The notes: generated by a model from the letters alone, not told the origin. 19,175 nucleotides of DNA from an uncultured Bacteroidota bacterium (GCA_902766265.1 CACXCY010000240.1:1-19175); one strand, 5' to 3'. Numbered from the stretch's first letter, positions 7,169-15,165 are shown. Program-made: numbers and translations.

Positions 7169-7537
7169 TTACAATACTTCAGGAGCAAGAGAAACAATTT
7201 TCATGAATTGTTTTTCACGAAGTTCGCGTCCAACGGGTCCGAAGATACGTGTTCCGCGCAATTCATCCGTAGCGGTAAGAAGTACGCATGCATTATCGTC
7301 GAAACGGATGTATGAACCATCATTACGGCGGATTTCTTTCTTGGTGCGGACTACGACTGCTTTAGAAACAGCTCCCTTTTTAATATTGCCGGAAGGAAGT
7401 GCATCCTTAATAGCAACAACGATGGTATCGCCAATGGAGGCATAGCGTTTCTTTGTGCCACCCAGTACGCGAATACACAGAGCGCTCTTGGCGCCGCTGT
7501 TGTCGGCAACGGTCATTCTTGTTTCTTGTTGTATCAT
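7169..7537 (-). CDS. rplN: 50S ribosomal protein L14
   Basis: L14 lies at the subunit interface and forms a bridge to 16S rRNA; it is also the docking site of the silencing factor RsfS. The 122-residue protein is highly conserved. It starts MIQQETRMTVADNSGAKSAL, has GDTIVVAIKDALPSGNIKKG near the middle, then VVVRTKKEIRRNDGSYIRFD and GTRIFGPVGRELREKQFMKI, and ends SLAPEVL. Only one base separates the rpsQ stop from its ATG, so the two are almost certainly translationally coupled. Confidence 0.98.
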   Translation of the reverse strand: MIQQETRMTVADNSGAKSALCIRVLGGTKKRYASIGDTIVVAIKDALPSGNIKKGAVSKAVVVRTKKEIRRNDGSYIRFDDNACVLLTATDELRGTRIFGPVGRELREKQFMKIVSLAPEVL

Positions 7538-7538
7538 A

Positions 7539-7793
7539 TTACTTAGCTCTTTCTGTTATTTCAACTAATCTCCAACATTTGTTTTTGCTCAGAGGGCGAG
7601 TTTCCATGATTCTCACGGTGTCGCCAATGTTGCATTCATTCTTTTCGTCGTGAGCCATAAATCTAGTGGACTTCTTCACGAATTTACCGTACTTCGGGTG
7701 CTTTACCTTACGTTCCACCAGAACCACGATAGACTTGTCCATCTTGTTGCTCACTACAACGCCTATTCTTTCTTTTCTTAAATTTCTTTCCAT
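7539..7793 (-). CDS. rpsQ: 30S ribosomal protein S17
   Basis: S17 is an OB-fold protein that binds the 5' domain of 16S rRNA early in assembly. The 84-residue product carries the family signature KMDKSIVVLVERKVKHPKYG (about residues 18-37), KKSTRFMAHDEKNECNIGDT and RIMETRPLSKNKCWRLVEI. Its length is standard. It lies 23 bases after rpmC and one base before rplN. Confidence 0.98.
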   Translation of the reverse strand: MERNLRKERIGVVVSNKMDKSIVVLVERKVKHPKYGKFVKKSTRFMAHDEKNECNIGDTVRIMETRPLSKNKCWRLVEITERAK

Positions 7794-7816
7794 CTTCTTA
7801 GATTTGGATTTTAAAA

Positions 7817-8023
7817 TTACTTGCTTTGTTCTGCGATTTCGCGAGCGCGAAGTTCAGTGAGGCAGCGAGCAATGTTTTTTCTACTTTCTTTGATTTTGTT
7901 AGGATTCTCGATGGGGGAAACAGCGTGAGTCAGCAGCATCTTCTGATACATTGCTCTTTCGGCATCCAAGCGTTCCTTAAGCTCAGCAGTTGAAAGCTCT
8001 TTTAATACTAACTGGTTTTTCAT
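7817..8023 (-). CDS. rpmC: 50S ribosomal protein L29
   Basis: L29 is a two-helix protein beside the exit of the peptide tunnel. With L23 it forms the landing place for trigger factor and the signal recognition particle. The 68-residue product has a first helix ELSTAELKERLDAERAMYQK and a second helix NPNKIKESRKNIARCLTELR, the normal antiparallel coiled pair. It follows rplP after 11 bases, the conserved rplP-rpmC-rpsQ order. Confidence 0.97.
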   Translation of the reverse strand: MKNQLVLKELSTAELKERLDAERAMYQKMLLTHAVSPIENPNKIKESRKNIARCLTELRAREIAEQSK

Positions 8024-8034
8024 ATCTCTTCTTA

Positions 8035-8460
8035 TTATGCTTCTTCTATGTAATCTCTTTTAACGACAAACTTCGTTGAGATGGGCAACTTTTGTGCTGC
8101 AAGACGCAAGGCCTCTTTTGCCACATCCATCGGAACGCCTTCGCATTCAAACAACATTGTGCCAGGCATCACACGAGCAACAAAGTATTCAGGGGCACCC
8201 TTACCTTTACCCATACGAACCTCGTTAGGTTTCTTGGTAATGGGTTTGTCCGGGAAAATACGAATCCATATTTGGCCTTCACGTTTCATGTGACGGGTTA
8301 CGGCCTGACGTGCAGCCTCTATTTGGCGACCTGTAATGAAACAGGTTTCAAGGGACTTGATACAAAAGGTACCGAAAGCCAGCTCGTGGCCACGGAAAGC
8401 ATTACCTTTAATTTTACCCTTTTGCTGCTTTCTATATCTTGTTTTTTTAGGTTGTAACAT
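8035..8460 (-). CDS. rplP: 50S ribosomal protein L16
   Basis: L16 organises the A-site region and the base of the central protuberance in the large subunit. The 141-residue protein starts MLQPKKTRYRKQQKGKIKGN and shows GRQIEAARQAVTRHMKREGQ, IWIRIFPDKPITKKP and EVRMGKGKGAPEYFVARVMP. The arginine in EVRMGKGKG corresponds to the one hydroxylated in some bacteria; no modifying enzyme is encoded here. It follows rpsC after a 70-base gap that holds a 14-codon ORF (see findings). Confidence 0.98.
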   Translation of the reverse strand: MLQPKKTRYRKQQKGKIKGNAFRGHELAFGTFCIKSLETCFITGRQIEAARQAVTRHMKREGQIWIRIFPDKPITKKPNEVRMGKGKGAPEYFVARVMPGTMLFECEGVPMDVAKEALRLAAQKLPISTKFVVKRDYIEEA

Positions 8461-8530
8461 TGTTACTTCTTCTTTTTAAGATGATTTTACTTCTTTTTTG
8501 TTTTCTTTGCCGGTACTCATCTTTCGATTA

Positions 8531-9304
8531 CTAACGGCCTTCTGGACGGGGTGCACGAGGGCTGCGGCGACGCTGTCCGCCAGCGGAGGGGCGACGATCG
8601 CCAGCACCCATCGGACGACGTTCCTTGTTGGCTAATTGTCCACCAACAGTGGAAGGTACCAGCTCGCGCTTGCCATAAACGACACCACGGCAAATCCATA
8701 CCTTTACTCCGATACGGCCATATGTGGTGTGGGCTTCGGCCAGTGCATAGTCAATGTCGGCACGGAGGGTGTGCAACGGGGTACGGCCCTCTTTATAATG
8801 CTCGGTACGCGACATTTCGGCACCGCCAATACGACCTGATACAGATACCTTGATACCTTCAGCGCCAATACGCATCGTGGAGGTAATAGCAGTCTTGATG
8901 GCGCGACGATACTGCACACGACCTTCTATCTGCTTGGCAATGTTTTGAGCTACCAATACTGCATCCATCTCAGGGCGTTTCACTTCGGAGATATTAATCT
9001 GAACCTCCTTGCCGGTGAGTTTTTTGAGCTCCTCTTTCAATTTGTCAACTTCAGCACCCGACTTGCCGATAATCATACCCGGACGAGCGGTGTTGATAGT
9101 AACCGTTAAGAGCTTTAAGGTTCTTTCAATATAAATTTTTGAAATACCGGCTTTAGCGAGACGAGCATTCAGATATTTGCGAATCTTGTCATCCTCAACA
9201 AGATTCTGCTCGAATTTTCTACCTTTCTTTTCGCCATACCAATTAGAGTCCCATCCGCGGATGATACCTAATCTGTTGCCAATTGGGTTAGTTTTTTGTC
9301 CCAT
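8531..9304 (-). CDS. rpsC: 30S ribosomal protein S3 with basic C-terminal tail
   Basis: S3 forms part of the mRNA entry channel and contributes to mRNA unwinding. The 257-residue protein starts MGQKTNPIGNRLGIIRGWDS. It contains the type II KH domain, including the GMIIGKSGAEVDKLKEEL loop (about residues 76-93), and the C-terminal domain with GAEGIKVSVSGRIGGAEMSR and GVKVWICRGVVYGKRELVP. After about residue 220 comes a low-complexity tail rich in Arg, Gly and Pro (RRPMGAGDRRPSAGGQRRR), likely disordered. It makes the protein longer than the roughly 230 residues of well-studied S3. It stops with TAG followed at once by TAA. Confidence 0.98.
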   Translation of the reverse strand: MGQKTNPIGNRLGIIRGWDSNWYGEKKGRKFEQNLVEDDKIRKYLNARLAKAGISKIYIERTLKLLTVTINTARPGMIIGKSGAEVDKLKEELKKLTGKEVQINISEVKRPEMDAVLVAQNIAKQIEGRVQYRRAIKTAITSTMRIGAEGIKVSVSGRIGGAEMSRTEHYKEGRTPLHTLRADIDYALAEAHTTYGRIGVKVWICRGVVYGKRELVPSTVGGQLANKERRPMGAGDRRPSAGGQRRRSPRAPRPEGR

Positions 9305-9327
9305 TCTAAAATTCTTCTTTTAATTAA

Positions 9328-9771
9328 CTATTTTTGTTCTTCTGTTTCAGTTTGGGGAGCAACTGCGGCAGTTTCTTCTACGCGGCTACCCACCACCATG
9401 GTGATGTGGTTAGAACGTTTGCGTACACGATATCCTCTACCCTGAGGTGCGGTGCGCATACGACGAAGCGTGCGACCTTCGTCAACCATCACTGTTTTTA
9501 CATAAAGCTGACTGTCTTCCAAACGTTTGCCTTCATTCTTGGCCTGCCAGTTGGCGATAGCGCTGAGGAGGAGCTTGCGCATTTTCGGAGCCGACTCTCT
9601 GGGGTTATATTGGAGAATGGCAAGGGCCTTGTCCACATCAACGCCTCTTATTAAGTCAGCCACAAGACGCGTTTTGCGTGGCGAAGTGGGATTGTTCATC
9701 AACTTGGCTACGTAATAAGTCTTTTTGGCTTCTTTGCGTGCTTCTGCACTATTATGTTTTCTACGTCCCAT
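9328..9771 (-). CDS. rplV: 50S ribosomal protein L22 with acidic C-terminal tail
   Basis: L22 lines the peptide exit tunnel; its long hairpin forms the narrow point together with L4. The 147-residue protein carries SPRKTRLVADLIRGVDVDKA (about residues 30-49) and the tunnel hairpin around VDEGRTLRRMRTAPQGRGYR. Beyond the usual end of about 110 residues it has a tail rich in Ala, Thr, Gln and Glu (VEETAAVAPQTETEEQK), unlike the basic tails of its neighbours. It lies 13 bases after rpsS and 23 before rpsC. Confidence 0.98.
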   Translation of the reverse strand: MGRRKHNSAEARKEAKKTYYVAKLMNNPTSPRKTRLVADLIRGVDVDKALAILQYNPRESAPKMRKLLLSAIANWQAKNEGKRLEDSQLYVKTVMVDEGRTLRRMRTAPQGRGYRVRKRSNHITMVVGSRVEETAAVAPQTETEEQK

Positions 9772-9784
9772 TTTCTACAATGTT

Positions 9785-10063
9785 TTATTTTTTAGCTTTA
9801 TCTTTTGATCCTGCATGGCCGCGGAAGATGCGGGTGGGAGCAAATTCGCCCAGTTTGTGGCCTACCATGTTCTCGGTAACGTAAACAGGGATGAACTTGT
9901 TGCCGTTGTGGACAGCGATGGTTTGACCTACAAAATCGGGAGAAATCATAGATGCCCTTGACCATGTCTTGATAGTAACCTTCTTGTTGGACTGTTGTGC
10001 CTCGATTACTCTCTTTTCCAATTTGTGGAAAATATACGGACCTTTCTTTAATGAACGACTCAT
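9785..10063 (-). CDS. rpsS: 30S ribosomal protein S19
   Basis: S19 is a head protein of the 30S subunit that pairs with S13 and faces A-site tRNA. The 92-residue product starts MSRSLKKGPYIFHKLEKRV. It has the conserved KTWSRASMISPDFVGQTIAV and FIPVYVTENMVGHKLGEFAP blocks, then RIFRGHAGSKDKAKK. Length is standard. It follows rplB after 25 bases and precedes rplV by 13. Confidence 0.98.
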   Translation of the reverse strand: MSRSLKKGPYIFHKLEKRVIEAQQSNKKVTIKTWSRASMISPDFVGQTIAVHNGNKFIPVYVTENMVGHKLGEFAPTRIFRGHAGSKDKAKK

Positions 10064-10088
10064 CTTTTTCTTTTACTTTAATCGTTTG

Positions 10089-10913
10089 TTACTTCTTTCT
10101 TCTTTCTACAATATACTTGCTCGACTGTTTCTTCGGAGCGCGAGTCTTGTAGCCCTTAGCCGGGATACCCTTGCGTGAACGAGGATGTCCACCGGTTTGA
10201 CGGCCTTCGCCACCGCCCATCGGGTGGTCAACAGGGTTCATAACAACGCCGCGGTTGCGAGGACGACGACCCAGCCAACGGTTACGACCGGCCTTACCAC
10301 CGACCTCGAGGTTGTGCTCGGGATTGGAGACAATGCCGATAGTGGCACGACAGGCCTGGAGAATCATACGCATCTCACCCGAAGGCATCTTGATGATGGC
10401 ATACTTGTCATCACGGCTCATCAACTGCGCATATGCACCAGCCGAACGCACCATCTTGGCGCCTTGGCCAGGACGGAGCTCAATGTTATGAATGAGGGTA
10501 CCGAATGGAATCTCGGCAAGTAACAATGCGTTGCCCACTTCCGGAGCAGCGCCTTTGCCCGACATTATGGTCTGACCAACTTTCAATCCCTGCGGAGCAA
10601 GAATGTAACGTTTCTCACCGTCGGCATAAGCAACGAGGGCGATACGTGGTGTGCGGTTAGGGTCATACTCGATAGTCTTCACGACTGCGGGGATACCGTC
10701 TTTTTCACGTTTGAAGTCCACGAAACGGTACAATTTCTTATGACCACCGCCGATATAGCGCATAGTCATTTTGCCAGTGTTGTTACGTCCGCCGGTTTTG
10801 TGGTGACCGTACACAAGGCGTTTCTCGGGTACATTGGTCGTGATATCGTCGTTGGTAACAACAATCTTACGGCGCTGACCCGGTGTTGTCGGTTTTATTC
10901 TTTTTAAAGCCAT
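10089..10913 (-). CDS. rplB: 50S ribosomal protein L2
   Basis: L2 is one of the most conserved large-subunit proteins; it supports subunit joining and the peptidyl-transferase centre. The 274-residue protein starts MALKRIKPTTPGQRRKIVVT and contains HHKTGGRNNTGKMTMRYIGG, the SH3-like domain, and the C-terminal signature RNRGVVMNPVDHPMGGGEGR. The functionally important histidine is His230. The residue two positions later is Met where many bacteria have a second His. It follows rplW after 96 bases, the longest spacer inside the cluster. Confidence 0.98.
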   Translation of the reverse strand: MALKRIKPTTPGQRRKIVVTNDDITTNVPEKRLVYGHHKTGGRNNTGKMTMRYIGGGHKKLYRFVDFKREKDGIPAVVKTIEYDPNRTPRIALVAYADGEKRYILAPQGLKVGQTIMSGKGAAPEVGNALLLAEIPFGTLIHNIELRPGQGAKMVRSAGAYAQLMSRDDKYAIIKMPSGEMRMILQACRATIGIVSNPEHNLEVGGKAGRNRWLGRRPRNRGVVMNPVDHPMGGGEGRQTGGHPRSRKGIPAKGYKTRAPKKQSSKYIVERRKK

Positions 10914-10974
10914 TTCTTTTTTCTTTTGTTATCAGTTTATCAGTTTATCTGATGTACTATTGGTTATTAATTCG

Positions 10975-10999
10975 ACAGTGTGCCCCACGGCGTCACTGT
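10975..10999. other. Hairpin in the rplW-rplB gap
   Basis: ACAGTG at 10975-10980 pairs with CACTGT at 10994-10999. After a small internal loop, GCC pairs with GGC around a CCAC tetraloop, giving about nine pairs in 25 bases. It lies in the 96-base spacer, just after the rplW stop in transcription order. No T-run follows on the minus strand, so it is not a plain terminator. A role in mRNA processing, attenuation or translational control is possible but unproven. Confidence 0.5.
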
Positions 11000-11009
11000 T
11001 CATTCTTGA

Positions 11010-11360
11010 TTAGATGCTTGCGTAGAAATCTATCGTATTGTCTGGAGCCAGGGTAACGATGGCTTTCTTAAAGGCATTGGTACGGCCCGTGAGAAATCCG
11101 GCCTTGGTATAGCGTGATTTTCTCTTGCCCGCGTAATTCATAGTGTTTACGTCAATGACTTTAACGTTGTAGAAATCCTCAACGGCCTTCTTGATCTCAA
11201 TCTTGTTAGCCCTCTTGTCTACAATAAAGCCATAACGATTATGAGCCACCGGTTCGGGTTTGCCCTTCTTACGCTGAATACGGTTAAGCACAGGGGCTGC
11301 GGCCGCCTCGGTAATCCTCGTCATCTTTTCACTGATGAGCGGTTTTATTATAATATTCAT
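11010..11360 (-). CDS. rplW: 50S ribosomal protein L23 with an extra N-terminal segment
   Basis: L23 stands at the tunnel exit and is the main docking point for trigger factor and the signal recognition particle. The 116-residue product starts MNIIIKPLISEKMTRITE and has the family core NRYGFIVDKRANKIEIKKAV and KVIDVNTMNYAGKRKSRYTK, ending TIDFYASI. Between the first strand and the core (about residues 19-40) lies an Ala-rich then basic stretch, AAAAPVLNRIQRKKGKPEP. From memory, L23 proteins of related Bacteroidales are about 96 residues and lack it. The rest aligns without change, so the gene looks functional. It follows rplD after 37 bases. Confidence 0.97.
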   Translation of the reverse strand: MNIIIKPLISEKMTRITEAAAAPVLNRIQRKKGKPEPVAHNRYGFIVDKRANKIEIKKAVEDFYNVKVIDVNTMNYAGKRKSRYTKAGFLTGRTNAFKKAIVTLAPDNTIDFYASI

Positions 11361-11397
11361 CGCGTTAAAAAATCTTAATTCTTATTTACACTCTGGT

Positions 11398-12030
11398 TTA
11401 TTTGGTTGCCAAAACACGGACAATTTCAGAAATCGAACCTTCCGAAATGACAATATTGGCTGCGTTAACTATATCATAAGTATTTAATTGTGATACGGTT
11501 ACAACCTTTACATTCTTCAGGTTACGAGCAGACAAAGATACGAAATTATTTTGATTTTCAATCACAAAGAGCGATTTTTTGTCGGCCACCTTCAGATTGT
11601 TGGCAATTTCGATCATCTTTTTGGTCTTGGGAGCTTCCATGCTGAAATTCTCCACCACTGTCATGGTATTGTCGGCTACTTTGGCGCTCAAGGCAGAACG
11701 ACGAGCCAGGCGTTTCACCTTTATGTTAAGTTTGAAACGATAATCGCGGGGTTTGGGACCAAATACACGGCCTCCACCCACGAAAACGGGGCTGTTGATA
11801 TCACCCGAACGGGCGCCACCGGTGCCTTTCTGGCGTTTTAACTTGCGGGTAGAACCCGAAACTTCAGAGCGTTCTTTGCTCTTGTGCGTGCCCTGACGCT
11901 GGTCAGCCAGATACTGCTTGCAGTCCAGATAGACAGCGTGCTCGTTGGGCTCGATACCAAAGATAGAATCGTCGAGAGTGATGGTTCTACCGGTTTCGCT
12001 TCCGTTGATGTTATATACTTTTAACTCCAT
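11398..12030 (-). CDS. rplD: 50S ribosomal protein L4
   Basis: L4 binds 23S rRNA early and sends a loop into the peptide tunnel, where changes can give macrolide resistance. The 210-residue protein has the tunnel loop KLKRQKGTGGARSGDINSPV at about residues 63-82, with the conserved KGTGGARSG and no visible deletion, then GGGRVFGPKPRDYRFKLN. The C-terminal half has the usual Rossmann-like strands. In E. coli L4 also represses the S10 operon; no comparable leader is evident here. Its start lies inside rplC (10-base overlap), so translation is coupled. Confidence 0.98.
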   Translation of the reverse strand: MELKVYNINGSETGRTITLDDSIFGIEPNEHAVYLDCKQYLADQRQGTHKSKERSEVSGSTRKLKRQKGTGGARSGDINSPVFVGGGRVFGPKPRDYRFKLNIKVKRLARRSALSAKVADNTMTVVENFSMEAPKTKKMIEIANNLKVADKKSLFVIENQNNFVSLSARNLKNVKVVTVSQLNTYDIVNAANIVISEGSISEIVRVLATK

Positions 12031-12650
12031 CTTTCTATTTTTAAGATTGAACCTTTGGGTCCCGGTACAGAACCTTTAACTATTAATAAATTTTTCTCGG
12101 GTATAATCTTCACCACCTGGAGGTTTTGGACTTTGACACGATGGTTGCCCGTCTGTCCAGCCATACGCATACCCTTGAAAATACGGGAAGGATAGGAAGA
12201 TGCGCCTATGGAACCCGGTGCGCGGAGACGGTCGTGCTGGCCGTGAGTGAGGTCCCCAACACCGCCGAAACCGTGACGCTTCACAACGCCTTGAAATCCT
12301 TTTCCCTTGGAGGTACCCGATACATCCACGAACTCGCCTTCCTGGAATACTTCAACAGTGAGTACTTCACCATGTTTTTTCTTGTGGCCTTCCTCAAAGC
12401 GGCTAAACTCTTGCAGATAACGCTTGGGGGTTGTGTTGGCCTTTGCAAAATGGCCCTTCATTGCCTTGGTGGTGTGAGATTCTTTCTTCTCACCAAAAGC
12501 CAGCTGAATGGCTTCGTAACCATCCTTCTCGATGGTTCTCACTTGTGTCACTACACAAGGACCAGCTTCAATCACTGTGCACGGCAGTTGCTTGCCGTCG
12601 GCATTAAAAAGACTGGTCATTCCGATTTTTTTACCTAATAATCCTGACAT
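12021..12650 (-). CDS. rplC: 50S ribosomal protein L3
   Basis: L3 is an early-assembly large-subunit protein whose long loop reaches the peptidyl-transferase centre. The 209-residue protein starts MSGLLGKKIGMTSLFNADGK and has VDVSGTSKGKGFQGVVKRHG and SYPSRIFKGMRMAGQTGNHR, the central loop containing a conserved Gln that some bacteria methylate. It ends GSILKIERWS. It lies 66 bases after rpsJ and overlaps rplD by 10 bases. Confidence 0.98.
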   Translation of the reverse strand: MSGLLGKKIGMTSLFNADGKQLPCTVIEAGPCVVTQVRTIEKDGYEAIQLAFGEKKESHTTKAMKGHFAKANTTPKRYLQEFSRFEEGHKKKHGEVLTVEVFQEGEFVDVSGTSKGKGFQGVVKRHGFGGVGDLTHGQHDRLRAPGSIGASSYPSRIFKGMRMAGQTGNHRVKVQNLQVVKIIPEKNLLIVKGSVPGPKGSILKIERWS

Positions 12651-12716
12651 TTCTTTTTTTTGGATTGTTGTTAATTGTTTAATTCAGCATATTTATAAAA
12701 CATTGGCTGAACGTTG

Positions 12717-13025
12717 TCACACTTTGATTTCCACGTCTACACCGCTGGGGAGCTCGAGTTTCATCAGCGCATCGATGGTCTTGGCACGATCGTTGATTTC
12801 GATGTCCATCAGACGCTTGTACGTGCTGAGTTCGAACTGCTCACGCGACTTCTTGTTAACGAAAGTCGAACGGTTGACAGTGAAAATCTTTTTGTTAGTT
12901 GGCAACGGAATAGGACCATTGACAACTGCGCCCGTCATTTTGACGGTCTTTACAATCTTCTCTGCGGATTTGTCCACGAGGTTGTGATCGTAAGATTTCA
13001 GTTTGATTCTAATTCTTTGACTCAC
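12717..13025 (-). CDS. rpsJ: 30S ribosomal protein S10, GTG start
   Basis: S10 belongs to the 30S head and, as NusE, also joins transcription antitermination complexes with NusB. The 102-residue protein has the family sequence SQRIRIKLKSYDHNLVDKSA, then GPIPLPTNKKIFTVNRSTFV and REQFELSTYKRLMDIEI, ending LPSGVDVEIKV. The codon at 13025-13023 is GTG. The frame upstream meets a TAA without passing an ATG, so GTG is the start. It follows fusA after 26 bases. No tuf gene lies between them, unlike the E. coli str operon. Confidence 0.97.
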   Translation of the reverse strand: MSQRIRIKLKSYDHNLVDKSAEKIVKTVKMTGAVVNGPIPLPTNKKIFTVNRSTFVNKKSREQFELSTYKRLMDIEINDRAKTIDALMKLELPSGVDVEIKV

Positions 13026-13051
13026 GGTTTTAAGGTGTTTGTGAACTATTT

Positions 13052-15145
13052 TTAATTATAAATATATTTGCTTTTCAATATGGCGTCCTGCTGATCTTTG
13101 CCCACTTCGGCATAATGGGAGAACTCCATCGTGGAGTTGGCCCGTCCCGAAGTGATGGTACGCAAGGCGGTGACATAACCGAACATTTGCTCTAACGGAA
13201 CGATGGCGTGTATTGCCTGCACCCCCACTTTGGCGGAGATGTTTTCAAGCATTCCGCGTCTGCGGTTCAGGTCACCGGTAACATCGCCCACATACATATC
13301 CGGGGTGAGAACCTCAAGTTTCATCATCGGTTCCAGCAACACCGGCTTGGCTTTGCGACAGGCCTCTTTGAAACCGATTTTGGCGCAAACTTCGAAGGAA
13401 AGCTGGTCGGAATCCACCGGATGGAACGACCCATCGATGACGCGCACCTTCAAGCTGTCCATGGGATAACCTGCCAAAACGCCGTTCTGCATGGCCTCTT
13501 TGAAACCCTTCTCTATAGCAGGGATATACTCTTTGGGAATATTTCCGCCCCTGACCTCATTGACGAACTGCAATCCCACGACGCCCTCGTCGGCAGGTCC
13601 AATTTCGAACAGGATGTCGGCGAACTTGCCTTTGCCGCCCGTCTGTTTTTTGTATATCTCATGATGCTGCACAGCTGTGGTGATAGCTTCCTTGTAAGCC
13701 ACCTCGGGTCGGCCTTGGTTCACCTCCACGCCAAACTCACGGCGCAGACGGTCGAGAATGATATCCAGATGCAGCTCGCCCATACCACTGATGATGGTCT
13801 GTCCCGAGACCTCGTCGGTCTTCACTTGGAAAGTGGGGTCCTCCTCGGCCAACTTGATCAATGCCGCCTCCAGCTTGTCCATATCGGCGGTGGTCATCGG
13901 CTCCACGGCGATGCTAATCACCGGATCGGGGAACTTCATTGACTCCAGCACTATGGGGTGGCGCTCATCGCAAAGGGTATCGCCCGTGCGGATTTCCTTA
14001 AATCCCACGGCCGCTCCGATGTCGCCGGCTTCGATACGGTCCAACGGGTTCTGCTTATTGGAGTGCATCTGCATGATGCGCGAGATGCGTTCCTTCTTGC
14101 CCGTATTGGCATTGTATACGTACGATCCTGATTCCAGTGCGCCACTATAGACGCGGAAGAAGCAGAGACGTCCCACATAAGGATCGGTAGCAATCTTGAA
14201 GGCCAGCGCCGAGAAAGGAGCCGTCGGGTCGATGGCGCGACTTTCCGGATTCTCGGTTTTGGGATTGATGCCGTCCACCTCTTTCATATCCAGCGGGCTG
14301 GGCAGGAAAGCGGCCACAGCGTCGAGCAAGGTCTGCACGCCTTTGTTCTTGAACGAAGCACCGCACATCACAGGAACCACGCGGAGTTCGAGTGTTGCCT
14401 TGCGTATCTCGGCCACGATCTCATCTTCGGTAATGGAGTCGGGGTCGTTGATGAACTTCTCCAACAGGGTTTCGTTCTCCTCTGCCACACCTTCGATGAG
14501 CATCTGACGGTATTCGGCCACGGTGTCCTTCAAGTCCTCGGGCATAGGCACCTCGTAGAACTTCTGTCCGTTCGAGGCCTCGTCCCAGATAAGGGCCTTG
14601 TTGGTAATCAGGTTGACCACACCTTTGTAGAGGTCTTCCTGACCGATAGGAATCTCGATGGGCACAGGGTTGGCACCCAAGCGTTCCTTTATCTGTTTCA
14701 CAACCGAGAAGAAGTCGGCACCGGCACGGTCCATCTTGTTGACAAAAGCGATGCGGGGCACCTTGTATTTATCGGCCTGACGCCATACGGTCTCCGACTG
14801 AGGTTCCACACCGCCCACAGCACAGAAGATGGCGATAGCGCCGTCCAACACCCGCAGCGAGCGCTCCACCTCAACGGTGAAGTCCACATGCCCCGGAGTG
14901 TCGATGATGTTGAACTTGTAGTGGTTGTTCTTCCAATCCCAGTACACGGTGGTGGCAGCCGACGTGATAGTGATACCACGCTCCTGCTCCTGCACCATCC
15001 AGTCCATCGTGGCCGACCCTTCGTGAGTCTCTCCCAACTTGTAGTTCTTACCCGTGTAGAAGAGAATACGCTCCGTCGTCGTCGTCTTGCCGGCGTCGAT
15101 ATGGGCCATGATGCCTATGTTGCGTGTATAGTGGAGATCCGACAT
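13052..15145 (-). CDS. fusA: Translation elongation factor G
   Basis: EF-G is the cytosolic GTPase that drives translocation of tRNA and mRNA and, with the recycling factor, splits ribosomes. The 697-residue protein has the full five-domain length. The GTPase motifs are intact: AHIDAGKT (residues 14-21), switch I RGITI (56-60), DTPGH with catalytic His86 (82-86) and NKMD (136-139). Domain II follows near PFSALAFKIATDPYVGRLCF. Domain IV is marked by VAYKEAITTAVQHHEIYKKQ and GGKGKFADI, and domain V by YVGDVTGDLNRRRG. Bacteroidota often carry a second EF-G paralogue; this copy, in the str operon with complete motifs, is likely the main one. It follows rpsG after 54 bases. Confidence 0.98.
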   Translation of the reverse strand: MSDLHYTRNIGIMAHIDAGKTTTTERILFYTGKNYKLGETHEGSATMDWMVQEQERGITITSAATTVYWDWKNNHYKFNIIDTPGHVDFTVEVERSLRVLDGAIAIFCAVGGVEPQSETVWRQADKYKVPRIAFVNKMDRAGADFFSVVKQIKERLGANPVPIEIPIGQEDLYKGVVNLITNKALIWDEASNGQKFYEVPMPEDLKDTVAEYRQMLIEGVAEENETLLEKFINDPDSITEDEIVAEIRKATLELRVVPVMCGASFKNKGVQTLLDAVAAFLPSPLDMKEVDGINPKTENPESRAIDPTAPFSALAFKIATDPYVGRLCFFRVYSGALESGSYVYNANTGKKERISRIMQMHSNKQNPLDRIEAGDIGAAVGFKEIRTGDTLCDERHPIVLESMKFPDPVISIAVEPMTTADMDKLEAALIKLAEEDPTFQVKTDEVSGQTIISGMGELHLDIILDRLRREFGVEVNQGRPEVAYKEAITTAVQHHEIYKKQTGGKGKFADILFEIGPADEGVVGLQFVNEVRGGNIPKEYIPAIEKGFKEAMQNGVLAGYPMDSLKVRVIDGSFHPVDSDQLSFEVCAKIGFKEACRKAKPVLLEPMMKLEVLTPDMYVGDVTGDLNRRRGMLENISAKVGVQAIHAIVPLEQMFGYVTALRTITSGRANSTMEFSHYAEVGKDQQDAILKSKYIYN

Positions 15146-15165
15146 CTGTGGGTTGTTATTCTTGC

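Noticed and set aside
12126..12638. Plus-strand open frame of 170 codons inside rplC
   Set aside because: It is antisense to the conserved L3 gene, with no promoter or family features.
12684..12710. TCAGC/GCTGA stem between rpsJ and rplC considered as an S10-type leader
   Set aside because: The stem is five pairs with a 17-base AT-rich loop, it lies after rpsJ rather than before it, and it does not resemble the L4-responsive leader of enteric bacteria.
13208..13942. Plus-strand open frame of 244 codons inside fusA
   Set aside because: It is antisense to the intact EF-G gene, has no recognisable domain, and starts and ends arbitrarily within it.
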